Notes: generated by a model from the sequence alone, not told the origin. A DNA stretch of 64,000 nt from Aporrectodea caliginosa (GCA_020284085.1 JACEVL010000965.1:62001-126000), one strand, 5' to 3'. Positions 47,081 through 59,622 are shown, counted from the first letter of the stretch. Numbers and translations are program-made.

Positions 47081-47590
47081 CCAAGATGTTAGACTTAGTT
47101 ATCCTTTGGAGTAGGCCTACATATCGACATGCCCAAGACACCATCAACTGTTGTATCGAGTGGTGTCGTAGTATTATATATGGATAATACATAGATATAT
47201 AATACATATAATATTATATATACTATATATCTCTGTATTATATATGTATTTAATATATGCATGCAGATGATCACAAGTATTTGTTTTCAAAGGCGCATAT
47301 ATAATTTGTAAAGCCGTAGTAAATCCTAGTTTATGGTAGAGACAACGGTTGCATGCTAATTTCTGTGTTTAACTGCGCGTTTAAGGAACGACTGAATGAA
47401 GATACATTAAGTGTAGAGAAAGAAGTCAGTAGCTGCTGGGAATTATCATGGGCACACATGACAGCTGTCACGAGGGCGTATTGAGAAGGAGCGCCGACCA
47501 TCCCCTTGGCAAGTTTCACCTGCAGGGCAACAATTATAGTCAAAGGAGGGCTTGCCTTCTTCGGCTTGTGTGTGAGGGTAAGGTCAGCAG
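46830..47590. other. Spacer upstream of copy C, AT-rich
   Basis: Contains a TA tract at 47024-47077 and a small ATATAT-rich inverted region at 47170-47250. No supported gene. Confidence 0.5.
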
Positions 47591-47595
47591 TTCGA

Positions 47596-47880
47596 CGGTA
47601 TAGGGTGGTTGAGTGGTTTATGGGTCATCCGTGTGGTGCGGTCATTTGTGAAGGGTAGGGTACGAATGACGGTGGGGCTCAGTGCTTCGACTTTTATACA
47701 ATACAATACAATGCCAAGACCACTCGTGTCACTCGGGGTCTTTCGCACTGGGAGAGCACCTCTGATTGGTGTTCACTGTGATAGGCGCTTTATAAATTTA
47801 TAAATACAGTACAATACAATGCAATACATGCAATGCAATACAACACAATACAATACATACAGTGCAAAGAAATACAATAC
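47596..47880 (+). mobile_element. SINE with Ser/Leu-type tRNA-like head and ACAAT tail
   Basis: GGTGGTTGAGTGGTTTATGG resembles a tRNA-Ser/Leu A box and GGGTACGAATGAC a degraded B box. The 3' end GGCGCTTTATAAATTTATAA is followed by irregular ACAATAC repeats. Confidence 0.5.
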
Positions 47881-48544
47881 AATACAACTGTATTTGATTT
47901 GGTCCTCCATCCAAAGTTCAGAAGTGCACACACATAAGTATACGATGGAGCAATGAACGGCGTTGATCAGTTGCAAGTGAAGGGCTTGTCTAGGGTCCCT
48001 ACACAGTGAACGAGTAGTGCATATGCCTATGATTGGAATTTTACGCTGTCTAAAACAGCATTACAAGACAGATAAACACATAATTTAAGAAGATCGTATC
48101 TGTGCCTTAATGACTCAACCAAAGCAACAATAGGCCTATTTGTTGTCTTTGATATACAGCTCTGAGTGATCAAAACAAACCATGTAGTCGTTTTAAGGTA
48201 ACTAATCTGAGGCCGCGTAATTAGGCTAATTTAGGATGCTTACAAATCTAGTATAATCTAATTAATGCATATTTAAGCTAAAAGTTGTTGAGCCAATAAC
48301 GTTAAATGAAGGCAGGTCAAATTCCACAATGGTAATTAGTAACTTCTATTGCGCCGGTGTCTAATGCACAAGGTGCCGTCAACTGATGGCAAGCCAAAAC
48401 CGATCCTTAATCAGATCAATATGCTGAAAATCAGTTCGTAAATTATGCATTACAAGCAATCACATTGCTTTACAATTACAGACCGAAGACAATAAATTAA
48501 AAGACTTCACATAACAATAAGCTTCAGTTGTTCCAATCTAAATA

Positions 48545-48672
48545 GTAATAATAATAATAATCTTTTCTTTATTAAGCGCCTGACAAACGCACTGCGCTGT
48601 ACATTTACATGTTATGCAATTGAACAATCTTAACTAGTTAACTACTAACAGAACAGACAGCCTGCAATACAA
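48545..48672 (-). mobile_element. 5'-truncated copy of the 9008-9252 SINE
   Basis: Reverse-oriented ATT tail, then TTTATTAAGCGCCTGACAAA, CGCACTGCGCTGTACATTT and AACAGACAGCCTGCAATAC, matching the 3' half of the SINE at 9008. The tRNA head is absent. Confidence 0.7.
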
Positions 48673-49176
48673 CAAGTAATTCTGGCCCTCTTGTGACGGC
48701 GTTGGCGAAAGCTGGGGAATAAATGGGAAGTCCTACAGTGCTACTTGTTCGGGACCTTGTGAAGAATATGGGCGCCTCCTCTACGTCCTTTGTGGGACAT
48801 GGAAGCTTTACTTCTCATAATTATGCGGGCCAACAAGAAACGTAACAGTCAAAAGACCACAGATCGAAATCTCCAGCATGCAAATGCAAAGCCAATAAAG
48901 CACGGTTATCTTACTTACATACATGACGGGTAGCATATCATATCAAGCATTGTCATATATACATGTATATACGTTGGAACACTTAAATATAGCCACCACA
49001 GTCTAGCAAATGTGCAATGTCTGTGTATTATAATTATATACGTACATCCATGTAATTCATATCGCATGTCGAAAGTCAAAACTGATATATAAATATAGAA
49101 CTAGGCCTATATATGCATGTATGTATGTATGAATAATGGCATAGGCACGCTTACATCTTACATAAATACATACATA

Positions 49177-49362
49177 CAGTGGCGTAACGAAGGGGGACAG
49201 AGGGGCAACCTCCCCCGGGCGCAGCACAATGGGGCGCAAAATTAGTTTTCAGTGGTACACTGTACTATGACAAGAACGATTAAAAGTCATCAAGAAAATT
49301 AAAAAGGGGCGCAGTCATAATCACTCTTGCCTCTGGGCGCTGAAGCCCTTCTTTACGCCATT
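49177..49362. mobile_element. hAT-like miniature element, CAGTGGCGTAAC family, inverted relative to 5575
   Basis: Begins CAGTGGCGTAACGAAGGG and ends CCCTTCTTTACGCCATTG. The perfect duplication is CATACATA (49169-49176 and 49363-49370). The interior is the reverse complement of the 5575-5761 element, so the two are members of one family in opposite orientation. Located downstream of copy D. Confidence 0.88.
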
Positions 49363-50888
49363 GCATACATATGTACATGTATCTGTGTATGTATGCATAG
49401 CCCCTTCGAACACTCTCACAAGGGCACTACACATGAATTATGCGTGTGCATATGTAATTATATACGTCACTGAAGCCGTGTTGAAGAGTCTAGTCACACA
49501 AATTAAGATACAACTGATCGTCAACTGCTTTTAAAGTAGGCAACATATCGTTCGGTATAAATAGAAGAAGCACGTGAGTAAGTAAGTCGTTCCTTCCACG
49601 TCAATCAGCCTAAAGAGCCTAACAGAGCGAGGTAAGTCTAAAGTCTAGTCCGTGGAAGAACAGGCGACACCTCGCGACCATTCGATCATGTCACTTCATT
49701 TTTGTTATTCTGGCGAGACAAAATGGCGGCAAAAATAATCAGCAGCAACTGAAAATAACAAACACTTGTCAGCTGCAGCATAGCGCAATTTATGGATAAT
49801 GGATATAGGCCATCAAAATACTTCACACAGAGCCTTCAGAAAGGTCTCCCAGTAGCGCTACACGTATGTATGCATAAATGTATGTATGTTTCTATGCATC
49901 TGTCTATATGTATTTATGTATACATATATATGTATGTATGTAGCTCAGTAGCTGGGTATAATTATTATTATGATCATAATTTATTTATTATTATTATTAT
50001 TGTTATTATATACTTTTACTACTACTGCGACAGACCACTTGTACCACCACCACCACCACCACCACCACCAACACCACCACCACCACCATCATTATCATCA
50101 TCACTATTTTTTATCATTATTATTGAACAGAATTCGTGCCTTAACCTTGTCAAAGGCATTATATACTACAATGACTGTTTGAGAAGAGACTCGAAACCGG
50201 ACATTCAGGCTACTCAGCGTGACAAGGGAAGCGCTCAAACCATTCGGCCACAGTGTCAAACAGAGTTGTTATACGGTCCCTCCTCGCACTCACCTGCTTT
50301 GCGACGAGTCCTGAAGCATTTGCAATGGCAATGACCCGCAGCTTCAGGATCAGATTATAAGCGACGTCGTAACAGTTCTGCAACAAAAAAGCTCCACATC
50401 AAGAGACTTTGATGAAAGTTTTGATAGAACTACTAACATTTTGAATTGAAAACATGTCAAACTTCGGCTGAAAACTACTAATCTCTCCATTACAAAATGC
50501 TGACATATTGATTGAAAACTACCAGCTTTCTAAAACCTTTCAACAGCTTAATTGAAAACAAACAACTGTTTCCTTAAAACTTCTATATTTTGACAGAGAA
50601 CTTATCAAGCTTATGCTGATAACTACTAATCTTTCCATAAAAATTATTAACGTATTGACTGAAAACTACAAGTCTGAAAACGTTCAAAAGCGTCATTGAA
50701 AACAAACAACTGTTTCGTTGAAACTATTACATTTCGACTGAGAATAATAGAACTTCTGCTGAAACTACCAATAACTCCACAAACAATTAGCCTACTAACC
50801 TTTTTGCTTGAAATTACCAACTTGTTAACTAAAAATTCCTAAGTTTTCACTGAAAAACAAGCAACTTTAACGTTGGACAACTACAAAC

Positions 50889-51640
50889 GTTTTCATTGAT
50901 GAGTTTCTTGTTACCGCTCAGATTGACGAAGGTCGAGTCGTCGTAGTATGTCGTTGTCTCCAGTTTGATGTCTGTAGTCTTTGTGCAACAGGAAATCGGA
51001 ACAGCTGCGGAACGAATCATTCCATTGATCGTGACGTTGTGGGGTCGACCCCTGTAGTCTGTGTACAGTGTGATTCTCGTTAACGATAACGATAACGAAA
51101 ATGTTCGTTAACGAAAATAAAATGATTTCGTTAACGATAACTATAACTATAACTAAAAATATCATTAACTATAACTATAACGTAAAATAAAAACTAAAGA
51201 TTATTCATCTTTATTTTCGTTATTGAAAACAAATAAAAATAGGAAGTGCAATTGAAACGATTCGACATAAATGAGAATAATAAAATGCGATATTTTTATT
51301 ATGCAATTTGTCAGTTACTTTGGAAACTGGTGTATACATGAAGCTGAATGCATCCATGCTTCAAAGGCTTTCAAAGTTTTGAGCAAATTGTGAAACAGCG
51401 TGTTAATACGCACAATTTTGCTTATAGCCTTAATTATTGCAACTAAGTAGTAACTAAAATTAACTAAAATAAAAATCCATTAACTATAACTATAACTATA
51501 ACTCCAAAAAATAATACTAACTATAACTATAACTATAACTAAAATAAAAAACCATTAACTATAACTGTAACTATAACTAAAATAAAATCTGTAAGGAGAA
51601 TCACACTGTCTGTGTAGTTGTTAGTACCACAGCAACCACC
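50889..51640 (-). pseudogene. Copy D large-loop (CCG) exon split by a transposon
   Basis: The gene-sense exon starts at 51640 (GGCCGTNNYTD) and is interrupted after 51609. It resumes at 51057 (YRGRPHNVT, VPISCC) once the element and one copy of the 8-bp duplication are skipped. Its likely donor is GTTTGT at 50888. Relative to copy C the stretch between FVNLS and the donor lacks the ECLK cysteine. Confidence 0.75.
51066..51608. mobile_element. hAT-like miniature element inside a copy D exon
   Basis: The inverted ends CAGTGTGATTCTC and GAGAATCACACTG are perfect over 13 bp. The target duplication is TCTGTGTA at 51058-51065 and 51609-51616, with the unbroken site visible in the paralogous exons of A, B and C. 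The interior is built of degenerate GTTAACGATAACG and TAACTATAACTA motifs. No coding capacity. Confidence 0.9.
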
Positions 51641-53199
51641 CTGTAAATTATCGTAATATTGTAATAATAAATTTATATAATTGTTATCACAGTATAGTTA
51701 CCGTAAATTTATATAGCGCCCCTTCAAGACTATCTACCGAGGAGCGCTCCCAGTCCAACCCCGGTCGTACAGTACAGTCTCAAGGCTAGTTGAAAGAGGA
51801 ACAGGTCAGATGGGTTAGGCGCAGTGCCACCGGGAGCCCATTCCAAGTTCACGGCCAAGTTTCCGACATTTCCCAAAAGCCAAGTTTCAAAGTGCGACTC
51901 TGGTCCATCGGAAGAACGCATTACTAGCTTCAGCTGTGTTTGCATTTCATAGTTATAATATGATATTATCATTATCCGATGTTAACGATATTTATTTTCG
52001 TCTACTAAACATGAAAAATTCCACGAAACAACAGCTTCTTAAATTCTCGCAGAAGATTGTATCATGCAAGATATCGTATGGTGATACTTTGCATGCGTGC
52101 GTTTACGCATAAACGTACATGTTAACTTTGTCCGTTAGCAACCGTAAGGCCACGACCTTGCTTACTTTTCAGTGAATTGATCGGGTGAGATCCTTCGCCA
52201 TCGCTGCCCGCTTGAATAAGAGCCACGCCATTTAAGGTCCCCGTGCACGGATTGTGCTAAACCGAGATTCAAAAGTCTGTCAATCAATCAATCAATTTCG
52301 TTTATTCACAACATCAAGCTGACAGGTCGCAACTTGTTACAGGTAACAGCTAGGAAAAATTGTCTAAGCTGTAATAAGCCACCATCGGTCTGTGAGACTT
52401 CAAGCACACGAACAGAGGTGCGTGGGACATACGCTGCTACCGATGTAGCTATCCACGCCAGTAGATGTGTCCAGCTGAACTGCATTGTCCTCTCTAAAGA
52501 ACATATCAATGTAGTTGAAACAGTCGTAGAGGAATGCCCTACCCCAAACTGGAGAAATGTCCATCCCAGAGATACTGAGTCGTTCGGCATTTTCATTGTT
52601 CCGTTACTAAAGAGCGTTACATCTGGAAAACAAGTACAACGCATCCGCTAAGTATTCGAGAGCTTCTCTATGCATAGCGTATGTTCAGAGTTTTCGTCAG
52701 ATACATTAAAATGCGCTAGAAGAACTGTCTTGATAGATAGTATCCACTTAACGACGCCTTGCCCTCCTCCTTTATCGAGACTTGGATCTGGCATCAACAC
52801 AGTTAGGATAGACTGGGTAGTGGTGGAGCTACATTCCTGGTCCGTCGAAGGCCAGAGGAAAACTGTGACTAATTTATGGATCTAAGCTTACATATGCTGT
52901 TCTCATTAACTTAACAAAGTGGCTCAAGTTTGAAGGTCCGGCCAAACCCTTTAACTTCAAGTTTGACAATAACGGACCTTGTGTTATTATAGTACATAGT
53001 ATGTCAACATTAATTTAACAACAGTTCGATATTAAAACGGTCAGTACACATAAGTGCACCCCAGTACAGTGCACTGTATATTATTAGAAAACAATGTACA
53101 TTTTTACACATACATTTAGGATGTCTTGGAGAGATTCTCAAAAGACGCTGTAGAAATGCTCAGTCTAGTGCTTTTTAGATGAATAGTTAGCATTTAAAT

Positions 53200-53704
53200 C
53201 AGAGCTGCGGATTTTAACGATTAATTAATCGATTAGTAGTTAAAAATTTTAATCGATTAATTACGGCTTGTTCGATTAATTTTCGATTATTTTTTTACCT
53301 ATTTTATGACGTCAACCGACCTATTTCCGGCATAAGCAATGTGGCGAACAGTAGGCTAATAATGTGAAACATTTTAGTGGAAAATTAAGCGATCATTTTG
53401 CATTTAGGGTAAATGCTGATGGAAAAGTTGAAGATAGCGAAATTATTGAAGATTTTTGTAGATAGAAGGTAGTTATTAGGCCTACTGACTTCATTATCTC
53501 AGTTTGACAATTTGAAATTTAGTTGGTCGAATGATTGAAGGATTTTGCAGTGTATAGGTCTACAGTCTAACACAGTGTATACAGTCTAACAAGTTTTTCA
53601 CGCTTTATGTAAGACTTAAGTAACATGGACTAAATTAATCGAATTTAATCGATTAAATTTTGGAGATTAATCGATTAAAATTATTTTAATCAGTACCAGC
53701 CCAA
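53200..53704. mobile_element. Probable hAT-like miniature element rich in ATCGATTAAT
   Basis: Left end CAGAGCTGCGGATTTTAA; the right end reads CAGTACCAGCCCAA and is an eroded inverted match. The flanking ATTTAAAT is duplicated (53192-53199 and 53705-53712), although this AT-rich motif is itself a palindrome. Both ends carry arrays of TTAATCGATTAAT. In intron 4 of copy D. Confidence 0.6.
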
Positions 53705-54717
53705 ATTTAAATACATTGCTTAAGTGCGTGGACTAAAACAAGTAGGCTACTAAACCAATTCAGTCAGGACCAGAGATAACAAACCAGAGCTTGAGGAGAT
53801 ACCGAAAAGATTATTATCCGCAGTATCAATGGAATATTCTTAAAGCGTCAGAAACAATCCTTTTAAAGGTGTGTAAGTTGACATCGACCTTCACTGAACT
53901 CGTTACTATCGTTACGACAGCAAATGAGCAGGTCATGTTTACCAAGTGGGCAGCATTCTTTGCAACAGATTTACTGTTTAACTCTTTAAAAATTAAAAAT
54001 AGTACAATACCTAACATTATCTGCATGACACGGCAGCTATTTCTTGGTTCTCATATTTAACAAATGAAACAGGAAATATTTAAACTGTTCTGATTTTTTG
54101 GAATTCCAGCAAATGTAAATTAATGTAGGCAAAATTTCCGAAATTTTACAGTGCCACACAAAACACGCGTCAGAGAGACCAGCTTAAACACCGGCGCAAT
54201 ATAATATTATAAAATCAAGTCCGCAATGGCAAGGTTTTTTGGTCAGTTTCGGTGCCAGGCCAGAATCCGGGGAGGTCAAGCCGAGGAGATAGAAGGTGCT
54301 CCAGTGGACACAGTCAGCGTTAGGTCATGGCCAATAATAATCTAAATCATTTTAATAACGTATAAAATATTATGTTAGTAGGCCCTATAAAGACAGACCT
54401 TCTTTGAATTCACTCAGGGATTCCAGCATCTTGATACGTAGGGTTCCTTTCAACTGAAATTCACGTCGAAACCTTAATTAGGCGTATAAAATGCCCTTCA
54501 TACTAACTTTACACGCCAACAATATACGTACATACATGCGAGCGAACACAAAACCTACACACATACTACACACATCTATATTGTATTGTATTGTATTGTA
54601 TTGTATTGTATTATACACACACACCTGCAAACACCTACACACACGCACACCTACACACACACCTACATACACACACACACTAGTTAACTACACACACACA
54701 CACCTACACACATCTAA

Positions 54718-54759
<42 letters not shown>

Positions 54760-55589
54760 TTTATATATATACATGCAGATACACACACATAATTATATAC
54801 ATTATTTATGCAGACATGCACAAAGATAGACACAAAATCGGAAAGGAACCTTGATTTCAGCTGCAGTAGTGTCCTTGTAGAAGTTTACGAGTGGATATTA
54901 AGCTTAGGCCTATTAGACACTAGACAAGTCGTACAATAGTTATTAGACTAGATCACCCAGTCATCCAGCCAGTCAGCCACTTAGCCAGCCAAAGATCCAG
55001 CCAGCCACTTAGCCAGTCTATCAGACAGCAAGTTCCCACCCGACCTTGTACGTGTGAGAATGATTAAACAATTGCGCGATGTTCCTACTTATTAGGAACG
55101 GGCGCAATAGAAGCGATTGGAAAGGTATTCGATTGATTGATGGGAGTCTTACTTTTTTCGGGACAACTGTGGCGAATATGATGACAGCCACTTCAGCCAA
55201 GAGGAAGACGGCCAGAACAGCGATGTACTGGAAACAACGTTCAAACGGGATATATTATGCAAATTTATGCAAATATTTGCACATTTATGTGGGATATATC
55301 GATGCAGATATTTATTAGTGCAAACATACAGAAGCATACACAAGGGCAAGGAGACAGCCAAACAGACAGACAGGCAGGTAGACACATAAATGAAATTAAA
55401 GTCCTATATGACACATGCAGACAAATTTTATAGATATCCAGACACACATGGGGACATTTACGCACATAAACATACATAGGAACACAGAGAATAACGCAGT
55501 AACCTACGGGCAGTCATACGCACAAATACTGACACAGATAAACACATGGACAGACACGCACTAACAGAAACACATACATGTATACAGAC

Positions 55590-55609
55590 AGACAGAGACA
55601 GACCCGGGA

Positions 55610-55649
<40 letters not shown>

Positions 55650-55805
55650 GGAGATTTCTTGACAGAGACGCTATATAAATTTACGATTACGATTACATGC
55701 AGAGACATAGGCTACATACACAGAGACAGAGATACACAGACAAACAGGCAGACAGACACAGACAGACAGATGACACAGACACAGACAGACAGACAGACAG
55801 AGATC
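55590..55805. repeat. GACA-rich tract next to copy D exon 2
   Basis: GACA runs and CACAGACA-type repeats, starting about 15 bp beyond the exon-2 donor, with an inserted GACGCTATATAAATTTACGA LINE/SINE tail at about 55667-55695. Confidence 0.85.
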
Positions 55806-55818
55806 CCTGTGAACTGAC

Positions 55819-56059
55819 AGCGATGAGAACTGTTCTGTTTTCCGAGCATGCCCCGAAGATTCCACAGAATCCTGCTCCAGTAACGACGACACCGAGGACG
55901 ATGAGGAAGATTCCGCTTCCCATCATGATCCTTCCGAGGTCGACGGCATCCGATACCTTCGACACAGCAGGCAGCTTCTCCTGAAGTAAGGTTAAGACGT
56001 AGTCAGGATTCACAAGAGTAGCGATGTCAAGTTACTGCCAGCATCGCCAACCCACTCGT
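55819..56059 (-). pseudogene. Copy D exon 2 with frameshift (small loop and TM2)
   Basis: Acceptor after ...GAACAG and donor GTCAGT are in the paralogous positions, but the exon is 7 nt longer than the 234 nt of copies A-C. Reading from the acceptor gives TSGLAMLAVT and then TGA. The open frame that reaches the donor runs back only to an upstream TAA near 56035. TM2 is still recognisable (GSGIFLIVLGVVV), but the usual GCCGACC has become GIFGACS. No in-frame alternative acceptor was found. Confidence 0.7.
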
Positions 56060-56454
56060 CTGTTCAAAGCACAAACAGAACGACTATGTACTGTAAAGTA
56101 ATGTATTTTATTGCCGAATACTGTAACATAGCACAACATATTATGACTGGGGACCTAAAGTGGATCAGAAGACATGGACAATTTTGTGCTAGAACGATAG
56201 AACCATTACAAGATAATCTGGAATGTTCAAGACTAAACAAAGAATGATTTGTTATTAAAAATATTACAACGTAATGTACTCGCATTGCCGAATACTGTAA
56301 AATAACATAATAATTATAGCATAAAGTGGTTCAGCGCAGGCATCAATTCTGTGCTAGAACGATAGAACCAATGCAAGTTAATCTGAAATGTTCAAGACTA
56401 AACAAAGAATCATTGGCTATTAAAAATGACCAGCTAACTAACTCGCTTCCTTCT

Positions 56455-56870
56455 TCATTCCTTCTTCATTCATTCTTCACTCACTCATTCATTCAGTCAG
56501 TCACTCATCACTTTGTCAATTAGTCACTAAATCATTCTGTTGCAGTCATTCAGTTAGTCAGTCAGTCAGTCAGTCAGTCAGTCATTCTGTCACTCACTCA
56601 GTCAGTCACTCATCATCACTAAGTCAGTCACTCACTAAGGCAGTCAGTCAGTCATTAAACCGGTCAATCTCAGTCACTCGACTCACTCCATCAGTTCTCC
56701 TTTTCTCGCCGACTAACTCACTGACTAATCAATCAACTCACCGACTCACTCATCGAGTCACTCACTCAATGACACACCAACTCACTCAGTGAATGACTCA
56801 TACACTCACCGAAGCACACACACACACTCACTCACTCACTCACTCACTCACTCACTCACTCACTTCACTC
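56455..56870. repeat. CACT/CAGT array, copy D intron 1
   Basis: TCAGTCAGT and ACTCACTC units, followed by sequence alignable to copy C after its own array (TTTTAATCCTAACTCATT versus CTTTAATCCTGACTCATT). Confidence 0.9.
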
Positions 56871-58019
56871 ACAAGAGCCTAAATTCTAGTTGTACTTTAA
56901 TCCTGACTCATTTGATTTCAAGTTTCATGTTTGAAGCCGCCGCTTGAAGATGACTCAACAACTCATGATTATTATATTACTTGCAATAAAATTGAATTTT
57001 AAAACTGGAAAAGTGCTTCCTGTTCGGTTGAGGTCACGCGTATCAATGATTAGCCTGTGACTAATTAATAGCTAGTTTGTCTTTTGCTTCTTCATAAAGT
57101 GTCGTGTAGATCGTAATTTATTACTGTAATTAATAACTTCTAACGCACCAGACTGTGTCTAATGCACAAGGCATCAACCGATGGCGCATCAACATCAAGC
57201 CGTAATCGGTTCAATATCCTGAAGACCAGTCCGCTAAGGTGAGGCAGCACATCACCCTTGCTTAGCCCAGTTAACTACATCGGTGGAGCGTATGCTGCGT
57301 CGAATACTCCTCTGTGTTAGAGAGAGCGGATCGCCTATGGTAGTTGGCTTATTGCAGAGATTTAAATCTCTGGCAAGCACGGTGCGTACAGGGGATCCTA
57401 AATGGCGTGGCGACCATTCAAACGGGCAGCGGTGGTGAAAGATCTGGCCCGATCAATTCACTGAAAAATTACCAGGGTAGAGGCCATTATACGGTCGCTA
57501 TAAAACGTGTACATTTTGATTTACACCATAACGCTATTTCTAGAAATTCTGTCTCTGACTAGTGAGTGAATGCGGAAGACGTTTCTAAATTAATGTTAAT
57601 TGCAAACGGTAGGCTACCTCTTGGGTGTTTTAAATCTGAATCTCACATTATACAACTCTCCAATTGTCAATGGTCGATTATATCGTGACCAGCATAAAGT
57701 TTACGATTATCGCTTGAAAACGCACGTTTTCAAAGAGAACAACAGTTACTGTACTTATCTCAGTTCACCACGCCCACCCCCACCCTACCAGAGAACTGGT
57801 TTTCACAACAATCGTAATTGTCACTGAACATATATATATTGCCACTCAAAGAGCAAGCGACTAATAGCTCGTGATTAGAGCTCCGCGCTATAGTCTACAG
57901 CGCATATGATGTTGAGTGTAATTAAGAACTACGACGTTAAGTTAGCCAAACACTGCATGGTGGGTGGGTGGGTGTGTATCAGAAACAGGTGTGTGTGTGT
58001 GTGATTGGATAGGTTGGTG

Positions 58020-58045
58020 GGTGAGTGAGTAATTGAGTGATTGAG

Positions 58046-58076
<31 letters not shown>

Positions 58077-58485
58077 GTGAGTGGAGTGAGTGAGTGAGTG
58101 AGTGAGTGAGTGAGTGAGTGAGTGAGTGAGTGAGTGAGTGAGGAGTGAGTGGTGAGTGAGTGGGTGAGTGAGTGAGTGAGTGAGGGTGAGTGAGTGAGTG
58201 AGTGAGTGAGTGAGTGAGTGAGTGAGTGGTGAGTGAGTGAGTGAGTGAGTGAGTGAGTGAGTGAGTGAGTGAGTGAGTGAGTGAGTGAGTGAGTGAGTGA
58301 GTGAGTGAGTGAGTGAGTGAGTGAGTGAGGTGAGTGAGTGAGTGAGTGAGTGAGTGAGTGAGTGAGTGAGTGAGTGAGTGAGTGAGGAGTGAGTGAGTGA
58401 GTGAGTGAGTGAGTGAGTGAGTGAGTGAGAGTGAGTGAGTGAGTGAGTGAGTGAGAGTGAGTGAGTGAGTGAGTGAGTGAGTGAG
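58020..58485. repeat. GAGT tetranucleotide repeat, copy D intron 1
   Basis: About 110 GAGT units with a few single-base interruptions. The flanking sequence (GAGCAG-TTCTTCGCATCGTTGAGG type) aligns with copy C near 42850, where only a short GAGT run exists (42755-42770). Confidence 0.96.
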
Positions 58486-59563
58486 GAACATAGGGGAGTA
58501 GGGAGGGTGAAAGCGGCGTTTCAAGTCTTCAGAATGTGCTGAAACGGCGTAATGAGACACAGTGCTAAGAGCAGTTCTTCGCATCGTTGAGGTATTTCTT
58601 TTCACGCACCATTCGACACTCATTGTCACAGCTGGACTTCGACGTTGCTGGTCGTTCTGCTTCAAATAGAGAACGCGAACATTTGACGCAAGAACCCTCA
58701 AGGCCAATTGCAATAGAATAAAAGATTCCTTATCAAGCCTCGGCTGGTTTTAACAGAGGTGCAAAAAACCAAGTTTTTCTCAAATAGAAATGTTGGTTGT
58801 TTGGAGTTTCGTTTTGTTGGCGTTTTTTGTTTTTTTGTTATCTGTTTATAAGATTTCCCTATTTCGACTCACATAAGTGGCGCGAATACCGTTCAAATTA
58901 ATCAGATGTGTAATTGAAATTAACTAGAACAGTAGAACCGTAGAACGTCGTGTGAAGAAAATAACAAAGACGAGACAATTGCTAAGAGAGCTGAAGAGAC
59001 GCCATTTTTGGCATTTACGATTTATAAATTTATTTAAAAACCAAAATATCAAATTTCTTGGGTTTTAGTTTCTTGGGTTTAAAAAACCCAAAATATATTA
59101 CGTGACATCGGCTAATATAAAATTAACATAACTAACACAAAAACACAAAAAAATTAAATGATACAATTAATACAACACAGTATAATAAAATGCATAAGAA
59201 TTCGTCGTCGGCTCCATATGAATGCGAAGTATGAGACCATACGGAATGATGATCTTACCAGATAAGTGAGGTTGAAGATGAAGAGTAGTATCTTGGCGCA
59301 TCCCTTGCAGCAGCAACACATCTTGATCGATTTGTTTGCCGATCGATTTCTATGAACACCTGAAATTCAATCAGGAACTAAACTTATTTCTAAATAGGAA
59401 GCGAAACTAGAACAAGAAAAAAATTATTTATGAAGAGGAACTAAGACTAGAAGAAAAATGACGTCAGTGGATTAGAACAAGAACAGGAATAGAAATTAAT
59501 GCTGGAACTAAAATAACACTGATGAACACATAATGATGCAACGGATGAATCTGAAGTTGATTG

Positions 59564-59622
59564 AATGCCAGTTGACCGAATTCAACACAATATTATTATG
59601 TTGAATTCGGTCAACTGGCATT
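59564..59622. repeat. Perfect 24-bp inverted repeat with 11-nt loop
   Basis: Left arm 59564-59587 begins AATGCCAGTTGACCGA, and the right arm 59599-59622 is its exact reverse complement. The loop is CAATATTATTA. In the first intron of copy D. Confidence 0.9.

Larger units (their letters stand above)
49686..59321 (-). pseudogene. Tetraspanin, copy D (broken; probable recent pseudogene)
   Basis: Exon positions in gene order: 59321-59259, 56059-55819, 55227-55153, 54453-54399, 52622-52543, 51640-50889 (interrupted), 50377-50294, 49748-49686. Start is MCCCCKGCAK, the most cysteine-rich N-terminus of the array, and the tail is three codons longer (ends KNEVT). Exon 2 is 241 nt instead of 234, so the frame is lost and a TGA appears soon after the acceptor. 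The rest of exon 2 is open from about 56013 (VNPDYVLTLL...). The CCG exon is split by a hAT-like element at 51066-51608, and its 3' part lacks the ECLK segment, leaving the loop with an odd cysteine. Exons 3, 4, 5, 7 and 8 remain open with good splice sites, so inactivation looks recent. An assembly error could explain the 7-nt length change in exon 2 but not the insertion. The promoter block of A-C is not seen upstream. Confidence 0.72.

Noticed and set aside
49792..50334. 180-residue plus-strand frame over copy D introns and exon 7
   Set aside because: It is antisense to a real exon and passes through CCA and ATT repeats.
53791..54060. 89-residue plus-strand frame in copy D intron 4
   Set aside because: AT-rich, no motif recognised, and a similar-length frame exists on the opposite strand.
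57979..58713. 244-residue THSL repeat protein
   Set aside because: Translation of the GAGT microsatellite on the minus strand.
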